From Tessaracoccus timonensis (lineage in GTDB: Bacteria > Actinomycetota > Actinomycetes > Propionibacteriales > Propionibacteriaceae): a stretch of DNA of 64,000 nt. The first letter of the stretch is position 1. Each line of letters opens with the position of its first letter. Under the pieces are notes generated by a model. It was not told the origin of the DNA. It worked only from the letters and a program-made list of their open reading frames with translations, and did not search any database. Shown here piece by piece: positions 8,624 through 17,122 of the stretch. The position numbers were made by a program, and so were the translations under genes. The stretch lies in the NCBI RefSeq assembly GCF_900343145.1, contig NZ_LT996886.1, forward strand, positions 2,232,001 to 2,296,000, given 5' to 3'.

Positions 8624-10357
8624 TCAGTGGTTGCGGATGGCGCGGTTGACGGCGCTCAAGATGGCCTTGAGCGACGAGTTGGTGATGCTCGGGTCAACAC
8701 CCACGCCCCAGAACACCTTGGCGTCGTTGTCCGGCCCGATTTCGCACTCGACGTACGACGCGGCCCGCGCGTCGCCACCGGTGCTCAGCGCGTGCTCCTT
8801 ATAGTCCAGCACGCGGATATGCAGGCCGGCGCGAGTGAGCGAGTCGATGAACGCCGACACGGGGCCGTTGCCTTCGCCCTCGTAGCTGATGTCCTGCCCG
8901 CGGTCGTTATTTACCACGGTGGTGAGCTTGAACGTACCGTTGCTGTCCGTCGACGACACCTTCTCCAGCGACCACGCGCCCTCGGCGAGGTACTCGGTCG
9001 TGAAGATGTCGTAGATCTGCTGGGGAGATACTTCGCCGCCGACCGAGTCGGTGTGCTGCTGCACCACGCGAGAGAACTCCATTTGCAGTCGACGCGGCAG
9101 GTCCATCTTGAACTCGGACTTCATCAGGTAGGCCATGCCGCCCTTGCCCGACTGCGAGTTCACGCGGATCACTGCTTCGTAGTTGCGGCCCACGTCGTGT
9201 GGATCGATGGGCAGGTAGGGCGCTTCCCAGACGATGTCTTGCAGGCGCTTGCCCTGCTCTTCGGCCTGGCGCTCGAGGTCTTCCAGGCCCTTCTTGATGG
9301 CGTCCTGATGCGAGCCGGAGAACGCTGTGTACACCAGGTCACCCGAGTACGGTTGGCGCGCCGGCACCGGCAGGCCCGTGCAGTACTCGACGGTGCGGCG
9401 CACGTCGTCGATGTGCGAGAAGTCGAGCTCAGGGTCGACGCCTTGCGTGTACAGGTTGAGCGCCAGGGTGACCAGGTCGACGTTGCCCGTGCGCTCGCCG
9501 TGCCCGAACAGGCATCCCTCGACGCGGTCCGCGCCGGCCATCTGGCCGAGCTCCGTCGCCGCCACCGCGGTGCCGCGGTCGTTGTGCGGGTGGAGCGACA
9601 CGACCACGTGCTCCCGGTTGTTCACGTTGCGACAGAAGTATTCGATCTGGTCGGCGTAGGTGTTCGGCGTCGAGCGCTCGACGGTGGCCGGCAGGTTGAA
9701 GATGATCTCGCGCTCCGCGTTGGGCTGCCACACGTCGCCGACGGCATTGCACACCTCGACGGCGAAGTCGGTGGGCGTTTGCGTGAAGATCTCAGGCGAG
9801 TACTGGTAGCCGAACTCCACATCGTTCAGGTACTTGTCGGCGTACTTCATCACCAGCTCGGTGCCGAACACGGCGAGGTCTTTACATTCCTGCTCGCTCA
9901 TGCGGAACACCACGCGCCGGAACAGCTCCGCCGTCGCGTTGTACATGTGAATGGTGGCGCGACGAGCACCGACGAGCGACTGCGCCGTGCGCTCGATGAG
10001 ATCTTCGCGGGCTTGGGTCAGCACCGAGACGGTCACGTCGTCGGGGATCAGATCGTCCTCGATGAGCTTGCGGACGAAGTCGAAGTCGGTCTGCGACGCG
10101 GACGGAAATCCGATCTCAATTTCTTTGTAGCCAATTTCCGTGAGCAGCTGGAACATGCGCAGCTTGCGGGTGGGCGTCATCGGGTCGATGAGTGCCTGGT
10201 TGCCGTCGCGCAGGTCGGTGCTGAGCCAGCGCGGAGCCTTCTCAATCTTCTTCGTGGGCCAAGTGCGGTCAGGCACATCGACGGGCACGAACGGCGTGTA
10301 CCGGTGTACCGGCATAGGGGTGGGCTGCTGCACGGGTTTGGGCTGAATGCGAGTCAT
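8624..10357 (-). CDS. leuA: 2-isopropylmalate synthase
   Basis: First committed step of leucine biosynthesis: acetyl-CoA plus 2-oxoisovalerate gives 2-isopropylmalate. The protein has 577 residues, the long actinobacterial LeuA form. The TIM-barrel HMGL-like domain carries LRDGNQALIDPM (metal-binding Asp), VSLHPHNDRGTA and GCLFGHGERTGN. The C-terminal LeuA allosteric domain contains GNGPVSAFIDSL and is the usual site of leucine feedback. It stands alone here. Upstream on the same strand lies a short reading frame with three consecutive Leu codons and a GC-rich hairpin, which suggests attenuation. Confidence 0.95.
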   Translation of the reverse strand: MTRIQPKPVQQPTPMPVHRYTPFVPVDVPDRTWPTKKIEKAPRWLSTDLRDGNQALIDPMTPTRKLRMFQLLTEIGYKEIEIGFPSASQTDFDFVRKLIEDDLIPDDVTVSVLTQAREDLIERTAQSLVGARRATIHMYNATAELFRRVVFRMSEQECKDLAVFGTELVMKYADKYLNDVEFGYQYSPEIFTQTPTDFAVEVCNAVGDVWQPNAEREIIFNLPATVERSTPNTYADQIEYFCRNVNNREHVVVSLHPHNDRGTAVAATELGQMAGADRVEGCLFGHGERTGNVDLVTLALNLYTQGVDPELDFSHIDDVRRTVEYCTGLPVPARQPYSGDLVYTAFSGSHQDAIKKGLEDLERQAEEQGKRLQDIVWEAPYLPIDPHDVGRNYEAVIRVNSQSGKGGMAYLMKSEFKMDLPRRLQMEFSRVVQQHTDSVGGEVSPQQIYDIFTTEYLAEGAWSLEKVSSTDSNGTFKLTTVVNNDRGQDISYEGEGNGPVSAFIDSLTRAGLHIRVLDYKEHALSTGGDARAASYVECEIGPDNDAKVFWGVGVDPSITNSSLKAILSAVNRAIRNH

Positions 10358-10405
10358 GGTGAATCTCCTGTGGAGGGATGGGCATATGCCAGCGCATGAC
10401 GATCA

Positions 10406-10454
10406 CCGCAGCGAGGAGGCCGGCTAGGTTGAGAAGGACTGGGCCTCGCTGCGG
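10406..10454 (-). promoter_or_regulatory. Hairpin in leuA leader (candidate attenuator)
   Basis: Perfect 11-bp arms, CCGCAGCGAGG at 10454-10444 and its complement at 10416-10406, read in the direction of leuA. The first arm lies inside the candidate leader peptide, right after its Leu codons. No run of U follows, so control could act on translation or through Rho. Confidence 0.6.
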
Positions 10455-10498
10455 CAGACAAGAAGAAGCTGGTATGCCACGCAGCTAACGTAGCGCAC
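10424..10498 (-). CDS. Candidate leuA leader peptide
   Basis: A 24-codon frame starting at GTG 10498 (alternative GTG 10480) and ending in TAG at 10426-10424. It contains CTT CTT CTT GTC (Leu-Leu-Leu-Val) at 10468-10457, directly before the first hairpin arm. No ribosome binding site is visible, so translation would be leaderless or weak. The layout matches ribosome-mediated attenuation of leuA described for actinobacteria. Confidence 0.5.
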   Translation of the reverse strand: MRYVSCVAYQLLLVCRSEAQSFST

Positions 10499-10596
10499 GA
10501 TGTGGCTCGGCGCGCAGTATTGTCTCGCAACCCGGAAGCTCTCACGGCGTGGACCCGCCTCCCGCGCGCCGTACTACTGCATGTAGTTTCTCTCCT

Positions 10597-11922
10597 ATGG
10601 AGGAGTACGCAACACTGAACTTCGACGATCGCAGCATCGCGCTGCCCATCGTTACCGGCACCGAGGGCGAACGCGCCGTCGATATCTCGTCGCTGCGCGC
10701 CGAATCCGGCTTAACCACACTCGACGAGGGGCTGGGCAACACTGCCTCGTGCCGCTCCGCGATCACCTACATCGACGGCGAGCAGGGCATCCTGCGCTAC
10801 CGCGGCATCCCCATCGAACAGCTGGCGGAGAAATCGTCGTTCATCGAAGTGGCGGAGCTGCTGATTTTCGGCGACCTACCGTCGCAGGAGGAACGCCAGG
10901 AGTTCCGAGCCCTGCTCGAAGAGAACTCTGCTTTGCACCGTGACATGCGCAAACTCTTCGACGGGTTCCCCTCCGACGCGCACCCCATGGCCATGCTGTC
11001 TGCCGTCATCAACGGCCTACAGGCCTACGATCTTCCCCAGATCCGTATCGATGACGAAGTGAGTTTCCGCCACGCGGCTGCGGTGCTGATCTCGAAGGTT
11101 CGCACCATCGCAGCGGCGTCCTACAAGGCCCATCTCGGGCAGCCGCTGGTGTACCCGCGATTCGATCTTTCGTACGCGGAGAACTTTCTGCACATGATGT
11201 TCACGCAACCGTACAAGGAGTACGAGCCCACGCCAGAGGTAGCGCACGCGCTGAACATGTTCCTCGTGCTGCACGCCGACCACGAACAGAACTGCTCTAC
11301 GTCTACGGTGCGCATGGTGGCCTCCGGCGGGGCGAACCTGTACGCGGCCGTCTCGGCCGGTGTCTGCGCGCTGTGGGGTGACCGCCACGGTGGGGCCAAC
11401 ATGGCGGTGATCCAGATGCTCGAGCGCATCCGCGAGCAGGACATGCCCGTGAAAACCTACCTCGAGCAGGTGAAACGCAAGGGCTCCGGTGAGCGACTGA
11501 TGGGGTTCGGACACCGCGTGTATCGCAACTTCGACCCCCGCGCACTCGTCCTCAAGAACGCTGCCAACGACCTCCTGGACGCAATGCGCATCGACGACCC
11601 GCTGTTGGACATCGCCCGCGAGCTGGAGGCGGCCGCCCTCGACGACGACTACTTCGCCGAGCGCCAGCTGTACCCGAACGTCGATTTCTACTCCGGCATC
11701 ATTCTGCGAGCGATCGGCATCCCACTCGACATGTTCACCGTCATGTTCGCCATTGGGCGCACACCGGGCTGGATCGCCCACTGGAAGGAAATCTCCGACG
11801 CCGAGCGCCAGCGCATCTATCGCCCACGGCAGATCTACGTCGGTGAAGGCAAAACGGATTGGCAGCCCAAGTCAGAGCGGAAATCCCGCTTCGGATGGTT
11901 TCCCGGCCGGCGCAAGAACTGA
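10597..11922 (+). CDS. gltA: Citrate synthase
   Basis: Condenses oxaloacetate and acetyl-CoA in the TCA cycle. The protein has 441 residues, typical of the hexameric type II bacterial enzyme. Active-site blocks are visible: LHADHEQNCSTSTVR, GFGHRVYRNFDPRA and the C-terminal GRTPGWIAHW. The tail beyond the last block is short, basic and Trp-containing. The frame opens at 10549, but family similarity begins at MEEYATLNFDD, so I use ATG 10597. The ribosome binding site is poor (CTCTCCT). It is divergent from leuA across about 240 bp. Confidence 0.93.
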   Translation: MEEYATLNFDDRSIALPIVTGTEGERAVDISSLRAESGLTTLDEGLGNTASCRSAITYIDGEQGILRYRGIPIEQLAEKSSFIEVAELLIFGDLPSQEERQEFRALLEENSALHRDMRKLFDGFPSDAHPMAMLSAVINGLQAYDLPQIRIDDEVSFRHAAAVLISKVRTIAAASYKAHLGQPLVYPRFDLSYAENFLHMMFTQPYKEYEPTPEVAHALNMFLVLHADHEQNCSTSTVRMVASGGANLYAAVSAGVCALWGDRHGGANMAVIQMLERIREQDMPVKTYLEQVKRKGSGERLMGFGHRVYRNFDPRALVLKNAANDLLDAMRIDDPLLDIARELEAAALDDDYFAERQLYPNVDFYSGIILRAIGIPLDMFTVMFAIGRTPGWIAHWKEISDAERQRIYRPRQIYVGEGKTDWQPKSERKSRFGWFPGRRKN

Positions 11923-11933
11923 GCAATCATCCC

Positions 11934-12656
11934 TCAGGCTGAACCGAATCGACGGTGGCGCTGCGCGAACGCGGCGACCGCCTCCCACAGGTCGCGACGG
12001 TCGAAGTCTGGCCACAACCGGTCGAGGAAAATCATCTCGGCGTAGGCCGACTGCCACAGCAGGAAATTCGACGTGCGCTGCTCACCGGAGCTGCGCAGGA
12101 AGAGGTCGACGTCGGGGATCTCCGGCTCGTCGAGGAACTTCGCGAAGCGCGCTTCGGTGAGCCGATCCGGATCGAGTTTCCCAGCCTTGGCGAGGCGGGC
12201 GATCTCACGTGCCGCGTCGACGATCTCCGCGCGCCCGCCATAGTTCACGCAGAACTGCAAGGTGAGCGTCGAGTTGTGCTTGCTCATCTCCTCAGCCGTC
12301 TCCAGCTCGTTGATCACCGAACCCCAAAGCCGTGGGCGACGCCCCGCCCACCGAATCTTGACGCCCAGCTCGTTCAACTCGTCGCGACGACGGTGGATCA
12401 CGTCGCGGTTGAACCCCATGAGCCAGCGCACTTCCTCAGGCGAACGCTTCCAGTTCTCCGTGGAGAAAGCGTAGGCAGAGAGATAGGGGATACCCATCTC
12501 GATAGCGCCATGGATCACATCGAGCAGCGACGCTTCCCCTCGCGCGTGTCCTTCCGTGCGCTTCAGCCCGCGCTGTTTGGCCCAGCGGCCGTTGCCGTCC
12601 ATCACGATGGCGACGTGCCGAGGCAGCGCCGCGGCGGGGATCGGCGGGCGTGGCAC
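11934..12656 (-). CDS. uppS: Isoprenyl transferase (cis-prenyltransferase, UppS type)
   Basis: Makes the long-chain Z-isoprenyl diphosphate lipid carrier for cell-wall synthesis. The protein has 240 residues, normal length. Conserved blocks are present: [17 protein letters not shown] with the catalytic Asp, AFSTENW, and the C-terminal [20 protein letters not shown]. The GTG start at 12656 gives a protein beginning just before the first block. It is divergent from recO, the usual neighbour in actinobacteria. Confidence 0.92.
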   Translation of the reverse strand: MPRPPIPAAALPRHVAIVMDGNGRWAKQRGLKRTEGHARGEASLLDVIHGAIEMGIPYLSAYAFSTENWKRSPEEVRWLMGFNRDVIHRRRDELNELGVKIRWAGRRPRLWGSVINELETAEEMSKHNSTLTLQFCVNYGGRAEIVDAAREIARLAKAGKLDPDRLTEARFAKFLDEPEIPDVDLFLRSSGEQRTSNFLLWQSAYAEMIFLDRLWPDFDRRDLWEAVAAFAQRHRRFGSA

Positions 12657-12726
12657 CGCTGGGGTGGGGGGTGGGTCGTCGGCGAGGCTCAGGCATGCGA
12701 AAAGCGTAGCGGCATAAGATCGACGA

Positions 12727-13449
12727 GTGCCTACGTACCGTGATGAAGCCGTCGTGCTGCGAACTCACCAGCTCGGTGAGGCCGACCGCATCATCACGTT
12801 GCTCACCCGGCAGTACGGGAAAGTGCGCGCGGTGGCGCGTGGCGTTCGTCGCAGCTCCTCCAAATTTGGGAGCCGACTCGAGCCGTTCAACCACGTAGAC
12901 GTGCAGTTGGCTGAAGGGCGAGGCTCACTCGACGTGGTGTCGCAGGTAGAAGCCATCCGCCCGAGTGAGTTGGGTGCTGACTATCTGCTATTCACGGCAG
13001 CGGAGGTGCTCGTCGAAACGGCGGATCGCTTGGTGGCCGAGGAGCGCAGCCCTGCGCGACAGCAATTTCTCCTGCTTGCCGGCGCCTTGTGGGCGCTGGA
13101 AAAGCAGTACCATCCGCCGGCACTGATCGTCGACTCCTATCTGCTGCGCAGTCTGGCCCTGGCGGGGTATGGCATCGCGGTTGGGGAATGCAGCGGTTGC
13201 GGCCAGCGCGAGGTGCACTGGTTCTCGCCGCGCTCGGGCGGTGCCACATGCACGAACTGCAAGGAACCAGGCTCAGCCCGCCTCGACGACGACGCGCGGC
13301 GCCACATGGGGGCCCTGCTCGCGGGGGACTGGGCGACGGCGAAGGCGACGGCCCAGCCGACGGCAAAACACGTCGATTCGCTCGTGGTGGCCTACGCCAC
13401 CTGGCACCTGGACCGCGCGCTGCGGTCGCTGCCGTTCTTCGAGCGCTGA
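12727..13449 (+). CDS. recO: DNA repair protein RecO
   Basis: Recombination mediator of the RecFOR pathway that helps load RecA on SSB-coated DNA. At 240 residues it is of normal length. The N-terminal OB fold starts with [19 protein letters not shown] and carries the basic [17 protein letters not shown]. The zinc finger is formed by CSGC and CTNC pairs at about residues 158-180. The GTG start follows a short gap from the divergent uppS. It is convergent with zur, with only a few bases between them. Confidence 0.92.
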   Translation: MPTYRDEAVVLRTHQLGEADRIITLLTRQYGKVRAVARGVRRSSSKFGSRLEPFNHVDVQLAEGRGSLDVVSQVEAIRPSELGADYLLFTAAEVLVETADRLVAEERSPARQQFLLLAGALWALEKQYHPPALIVDSYLLRSLALAGYGIAVGECSGCGQREVHWFSPRSGGATCTNCKEPGSARLDDDARRHMGALLAGDWATAKATAQPTAKHVDSLVVAYATWHLDRALRSLPFFER

Positions 13450-13453
13450 ACGG

Positions 13454-13840
13454 TCAGTGGGCGCAGTCGGCGCACAGACCGAAGAGCTCCACCTCGTGGC
13501 CGGCATCGGTGAAGCCGTACTTCTGGGCCACGGACTCCGCCCACTCCTCGATGGGATCAGCAGCAATCTCGACGGTGTACCCGCACTCTCGGCACACCAA
13601 ATGATGGTGATGGCCGGGCGTGCAGGCGCGGTAGGTGGCTTCGCCTTCAAGGTTACGAACCATGTCGAGTTCGCCGCTCTCGGCCATGGACTGCAGGGCG
13701 CGGTATACCGTCGCGAGCCCGACCTTGTCGCCCATGTTGCGGAGCTCGGCGTGCACCTCTTGCGCCGTTTTGAAGTCTTCATTGGCGACGAGGTAGTCGC
13801 GCACCGCAGCTCGCTGCCAGGTGTTGCGCTTAGTGTTCAT
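13454..13840 (-). CDS. zur: Zinc uptake regulator Zur (Fur family)
   Basis: A zinc-responsive repressor of 128 residues. The winged-helix part includes NTWQRAAVRDYLVA and VGLATVYRALQSM. The metal-site cluster PGHHHHLVCRECG and the C-terminal LCADCAH supply the His and Cys ligands. The open frame continues further upstream, but the true start at ATG 13840 has a GGAG before it and overlaps the end of znuB by 11 bases. As last gene of the znuA-znuC-znuB-zur operon it is probably autoregulated through the operator at znuA. Confidence 0.92.
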   Translation of the reverse strand: MNTKRNTWQRAAVRDYLVANEDFKTAQEVHAELRNMGDKVGLATVYRALQSMAESGELDMVRNLEGEATYRACTPGHHHHLVCRECGYTVEIAADPIEEWAESVAQKYGFTDAGHEVELFGLCADCAH

Positions 13841-14810
13841 CGTAGTGATCTCCGTGCTTCGCGTGGCGATGGCCGCCGTGCACGTAATCGTAGTGGTCCC
13901 CGTGCTGAATGACACGCGTCGGGTTGTGTTCGTGGTGTTCGTGGTGTTCCGCAGGCTCATGGGCGTGGTTGCCGTGGTCCTCGACGAACGGGACGAACCG
14001 CCAAGGGCGGCGTAGATAGCGTCCGAGGGGCCAGGCGATGGCCATGAGCAGGATCGCGGTGACGACGATCGTCGCGCCCGGAGCGGTGTCGAGGTAGAAC
14101 GAGCCGAAGACGCCAATGAGCGCGGAAAGCACTCCGAACCCCATCGCGCCGAAGAAGGTGGCGCGGAAGCCGACGAAGCACTGCTGGCTGGTAGCGACGG
14201 GGATGATCATGAGCGCCGAGATCAGCAGCAGCCCGACGGTGCGCATCGACATAGTGATGGTCACGGCAGCAAGGACGACGATCAACATGTTCAACGCGCG
14301 CGTGCGTAAACCCAGTGTGCGGGCGTGGTGCTCGTCGATGCTCACGGCGAATAGGCGTGGTGAGAGGCCGATGGTGAGGGCCAGCACGATGACGGCGAGT
14401 ACCACGATCACTGTGATGTCGGTGGAAGTGACCGAGGTGAGGGAACCGAAGAGGAAGCTGCTGAGGCCAGCTGGCCCTTGCCCTGCTACGCCTGCCATGA
14501 GCACACCTGCAGCGAGGCCGCCGTAGAACAAGATGGCGAGCCCTAGATCGCCTGACGCGCGGCCGCTTTGCCGCAGCAGTTCGACGCCGATCGCGCCCGC
14601 TATCGCGGTGATGATGGCCACGGGGAGCGGGGCTTGGCCTGTCATGAGCGCGAAGCCGACGCCCATGATGGCGACGTGGCCGAGGCCGTCGCCGAGGAGG
14701 CTGAGGCGCTTTTGCACGATGTACGTGCCCACACTCGGGGCGAGTAGGCCGCTGAGCAGTGCCGCAATGAGGGCGCGCTGGAAGAAAGCAAGAGAGAGGA
14801 CTGCGATCAT
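13830..14810 (-). CDS. znuB: Zinc ABC transporter permease
   Basis: Inner-membrane permease of a ZnuABC-type importer (ABC-3 family), 326 residues. About eight hydrophobic helices are visible, including LLAPSVGTYIVQKRLSLLGD and LLLISALMIIPVATSQ. The last 50 residues form a hydrophilic tail very rich in His (HHEHHEHNP, HGGHRHAKHGDH), longer than in typical members, which probably binds metal. The ATG overlaps the znuC stop (ATGA), so the two are coupled. Confidence 0.92.
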   Translation of the reverse strand: MIAVLSLAFFQRALIAALLSGLLAPSVGTYIVQKRLSLLGDGLGHVAIMGVGFALMTGQAPLPVAIITAIAGAIGVELLRQSGRASGDLGLAILFYGGLAAGVLMAGVAGQGPAGLSSFLFGSLTSVTSTDITVIVVLAVIVLALTIGLSPRLFAVSIDEHHARTLGLRTRALNMLIVVLAAVTITMSMRTVGLLLISALMIIPVATSQQCFVGFRATFFGAMGFGVLSALIGVFGSFYLDTAPGATIVVTAILLMAIAWPLGRYLRRPWRFVPFVEDHGNHAHEPAEHHEHHEHNPTRVIQHGDHYDYVHGGHRHAKHGDHYDEH

Positions 14811-15568
14811 GATTGCGCCTCCGCTGTGGGGCTCTCAAGGCCGAAGGGCGACGGTGCCTCGTCGCTGTTGTGCGATGCGTGGTGTGAGTGTGGGGTGAGG
14901 TGATCGTCGTGGGTGATGCGCCCGTCGCACAGTGTGATGCGACGATCGATCTCCATGGAACCGATTTCGTGCAATACGACGAGAAGGCCCTTGTCGTTGG
15001 CGTGGACGAGTTCGCCGAGGAGCGTGGCGAGCCCGTATTGCGAATGCAGATCGACGCCGGCCATGGGTTCGTCCATCACGAAGAGGTCTGGTTCGGTGCA
15101 CAGCGCGCGGGCGATGAGCGCGCGCTGTTTCTGGCCGCCGGAGAGCGACGCGAAGGGCCAATGCGCGCGGTCTTGCAGATTCACGACGTCGAGCGCGTGG
15201 TCGATGGCTGCCTTGTCGGCCTTGCTCAGAGGGAAGAACGGGCGGTGGTGCGGTATGCGACCGGATGCGACGATTTCCCGGACAGTCGCTGCCGCGACTT
15301 GAATCGAGGAATGCTGTGGGACGTAGCCGATGCGCTCCCAGCTATGGAATTGCCGCAGCGGCGTGCCGAATAGTTCGACGGTGCCTTGTTGATGTGCCAG
15401 GAGCCCCAGCACTGCGTTGATCAGAGTTGATTTACCAGAACCGTTGCCGCCGAGGACCGCGACGGTTTCACCCCGCCCTACGCACACACTGACGTCGCGC
15501 AGGACAGGATTGCTGCCCCGCGCGACGTAGAGGTTCTTGGCTTCTAATAGTTGGTTACTTGCACCCAT
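14807..15568 (-). CDS. znuC: Zinc ABC transporter ATP-binding protein
   Basis: ATPase of the zinc importer, 253 residues. Walker A is GGNGSGKST, the signature is LSGGQKQR, and Walker B with catalytic Glu is LFVMDEP. The H-loop His lies in LHEIGSM. The C-terminal 35 residues are His-containing (DDHLTPHSHHASHNS), an extension also seen in its partners here. It overlaps znuA upstream by 14 bases and znuB downstream by 4. Confidence 0.93.
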   Translation of the reverse strand: MGASNQLLEAKNLYVARGSNPVLRDVSVCVGRGETVAVLGGNGSGKSTLINAVLGLLAHQQGTVELFGTPLRQFHSWERIGYVPQHSSIQVAAATVREIVASGRIPHHRPFFPLSKADKAAIDHALDVVNLQDRAHWPFASLSGGQKQRALIARALCTEPDLFVMDEPMAGVDLHSQYGLATLLGELVHANDKGLLVVLHEIGSMEIDRRITLCDGRITHDDHLTPHSHHASHNSDEAPSPFGLESPTAEAQS

Positions 15569-16637
15569 TCGCTTCCTTCAGCGCCTCCAAATTTGCGCGC
15601 ATGATGGAAGGGTAGTCGTCGCCAGGGGATTTGTCAGTGACGCCTTCGAGCGGATCAAGCACCGCGGTCTTGAGGCCGAGGTCGCCAGCGATGGCCTTGG
15701 AGACTGCCGGGCTGGTGAGCGTCTCGAAGAAGATTGTTGTGACGCCGTGTTCCTTCGCGAGCTTCTGCACTTCGGCGATGCGAGCGGGGGAGGGTTCGCC
15801 GTCTGGGTTGATGCCGGAAATGCCGATCTCAGTCATGCCGTAGTTGTGGGCAAGGTAATTGAACGCGGTGTGCGACGTGATGAATTCCTTGCGTTCGCAC
15901 TTCGCGAGGCCGGCCTTGTACTCCTCATCGATCTTCGACATCGACTCGCTGAACTTCTTCGCGTTGGCCTGCAGGTCGTCCTTCATCTCGGGGTACTGCT
16001 TGCCGAGCTGGTCGGCGAGCGCCTGGCCAACCTTGGCCATGCGGTTCGGATCGAGCCAGTAGTGCGGGTCGAAATCGCCGTGGTCGTGATCGTGGCCTTC
16101 GTGATCATCGCCATGATCGTCGTCGTCGGCGTGGTCGTGATCATCGCCATGATCGTCGTCGGCGTGGTCGTGGTCGGCGTGGTCGTGGCCGTCGTGGTCG
16201 TCGTCCGCATCGTCGCCGTGGTCGTGGCCTTCGTGATCATCATCGTCGCCATGATCGTGATCGTGCTCGGCACCGGTGGCTGGCAGCAGATCGGCGAACT
16301 GAGCGGCATCCAGGACATGCTCATTACCGGATTGCGCCACCGCCTCGTCGACGGCCGGCTGGAACTGCTTCAGGTACATGACGAGATCCGCTTCCCCGAC
16401 AGAAGCTACCTGCGTAGGCTTGAGCTCAAGGCCGTGGGCCTCCTGGCCCGGCTGTGTGAGGGTGGTGACCGTCGCATGGTCACCGACGATCTGCTGCGCC
16501 GTGTATTCCAGCCCGTAGAACGCGACGACGACGTTCGGCTTGTCGCCGTCCTTGCCGCCTTCGGTAGTGGCGGGGGATGAGCAGGACGCGAGCGTCATGG
16601 CAGCGGGCAGGAGTAGCAGTGCAGCAGACTTCTTCAT
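15555..16637 (-). CDS. znuA: Zinc ABC transporter substrate-binding lipoprotein
   Basis: Extracytoplasmic zinc receptor, about 360 residues, family SBP_bac_9/TroA. An N-terminal lipoprotein signal ends in the lipobox TLASC. Between the two lobes lies a very long His/Asp-rich loop of roughly 75 residues (repeats of DHDHADDD and GDDHEGHD), followed by FDPHYWLDPNRMAKV, which supplies a ligand His. ATG 16637 (MKKSAALLLL) is chosen because a good promoter places the transcript start at or next to it; ATG 16646 is an in-frame alternative. Confidence 0.92.
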   Translation of the reverse strand: MKKSAALLLLPAAMTLASCSSPATTEGGKDGDKPNVVVAFYGLEYTAQQIVGDHATVTTLTQPGQEAHGLELKPTQVASVGEADLVMYLKQFQPAVDEAVAQSGNEHVLDAAQFADLLPATGAEHDHDHGDDDDHEGHDHGDDADDDHDGHDHADHDHADDDHGDDHDHADDDDHGDDHEGHDHDHGDFDPHYWLDPNRMAKVGQALADQLGKQYPEMKDDLQANAKKFSESMSKIDEEYKAGLAKCERKEFITSHTAFNYLAHNYGMTEIGISGINPDGEPSPARIAEVQKLAKEHGVTTIFFETLTSPAVSKAIAGDLGLKTAVLDPLEGVTDKSPGDDYPSIMRANLEALKEANGCK

Positions 16638-16673
16638 GAGAATCATTATCGAGCAATGCTGATTGCATGCCAA
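16637..16673 (-). promoter_or_regulatory. znuA promoter with overlapping Zur-box-like site
   Basis: Reading toward znuA: TTGGCA (16673-16668), a 17-bp spacer, then GATAAT (16650-16645), with the ATG seven bases further on, so the message is probably leaderless. The -10 overlaps GATAATGATTCTCATG, which resembles a Fur/Zur box. Zur binding here would block the polymerase directly. Confidence 0.6.
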
Positions 16674-16701
16674 ATCGCGGTGCCAACTCAGGTGGTGTTG
16701 A

Positions 16702-16986
16702 ATGAGCGGCATGTACGCCATCATCCGCTTCGAGCAGTGCGACGACGATCTCCTTGTGGCCTTGCATGAGGTCGCCGAGTTCTGGCGGAGGAAGCCCGGC
16801 AATGAAGCGGCGGACGTCGTGCACAACGTCGACGAACCAGGCCTCGTGGCGCTCGTCACCAGGTGGAGCGACATCGGCTCATACCGCAGAGCCTTCGGCG
16901 GCTACGACGCCAGGATGCTGCTCACTCCAGTCATGTTGCGTGCCGTCGACGAGCCATCGGCGTATGTGGCGCGCGAGGAGCTGTAG
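16702..16986 (+). CDS. Antibiotic biosynthesis monooxygenase-like (ABM) domain protein
   Basis: A small protein of 94 residues with an alpha/beta ferredoxin-like pattern: YAIIRFEQ, then EVAEFWRRKPGNEAADVVHNVDEPGLVALVTRW, similar to the dimeric ABM fold. Such proteins include small oxygenases and putative heme or quinol enzymes, but no catalytic residue can be named. ATG 16702 or 16711 could be the start. It is divergent from znuA by 64 bp, so its promoter may overlap the Zur-controlled region. Confidence 0.5.
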   Translation: MSGMYAIIRFEQCDDDLLVALHEVAEFWRRKPGNEAADVVHNVDEPGLVALVTRWSDIGSYRRAFGGYDARMLLTPVMLRAVDEPSAYVAREEL

Positions 16987-17040
16987 CTGACCGCGCCTGT
17001 GCCAGGCATGGATTATTCGCAAGATTCTTTCGACCGGGCA

Positions 17041-17106
17041 TTGACACAGAGCGTCTTGTATGTACTATCCTGTACTTAATTCCGTAGTGAAATTAAGTAC
17101 AGGATA
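17041..17106 (+). promoter_or_regulatory. Promoter and 41-bp operator of the alpha-galactoside operon
   Basis: TTGACA at 17041-17046 and TACTAT at 17063-17068 (16-bp spacer) form a strong promoter. A perfect inverted repeat has 16-bp arms at 17066-17081 and 17091-17106 around a 9-base centre and begins within the -10 element. The likely ligand is the ROK-type repressor at 22567-23667. Confidence 0.75.
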
Positions 17107-17122
17107 GCGAAGAAGCTGAACC

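Noticed and set aside
8627-10399. 590-codon frame antisense to leuA
   Set aside because: It mirrors leuA over its full length and shows no domain of its own.
10573-10587. Small palindrome (ACTAC-N5-GTAGT) before gltA
   Set aside because: Arms are only five bases long, which is within chance for this window.
15900-16270. Tandem-repeat region in znuA as a CRISPR-like array
   Set aside because: The repeats are codons for a His/Asp-rich loop in frame with the protein, with no spacers.
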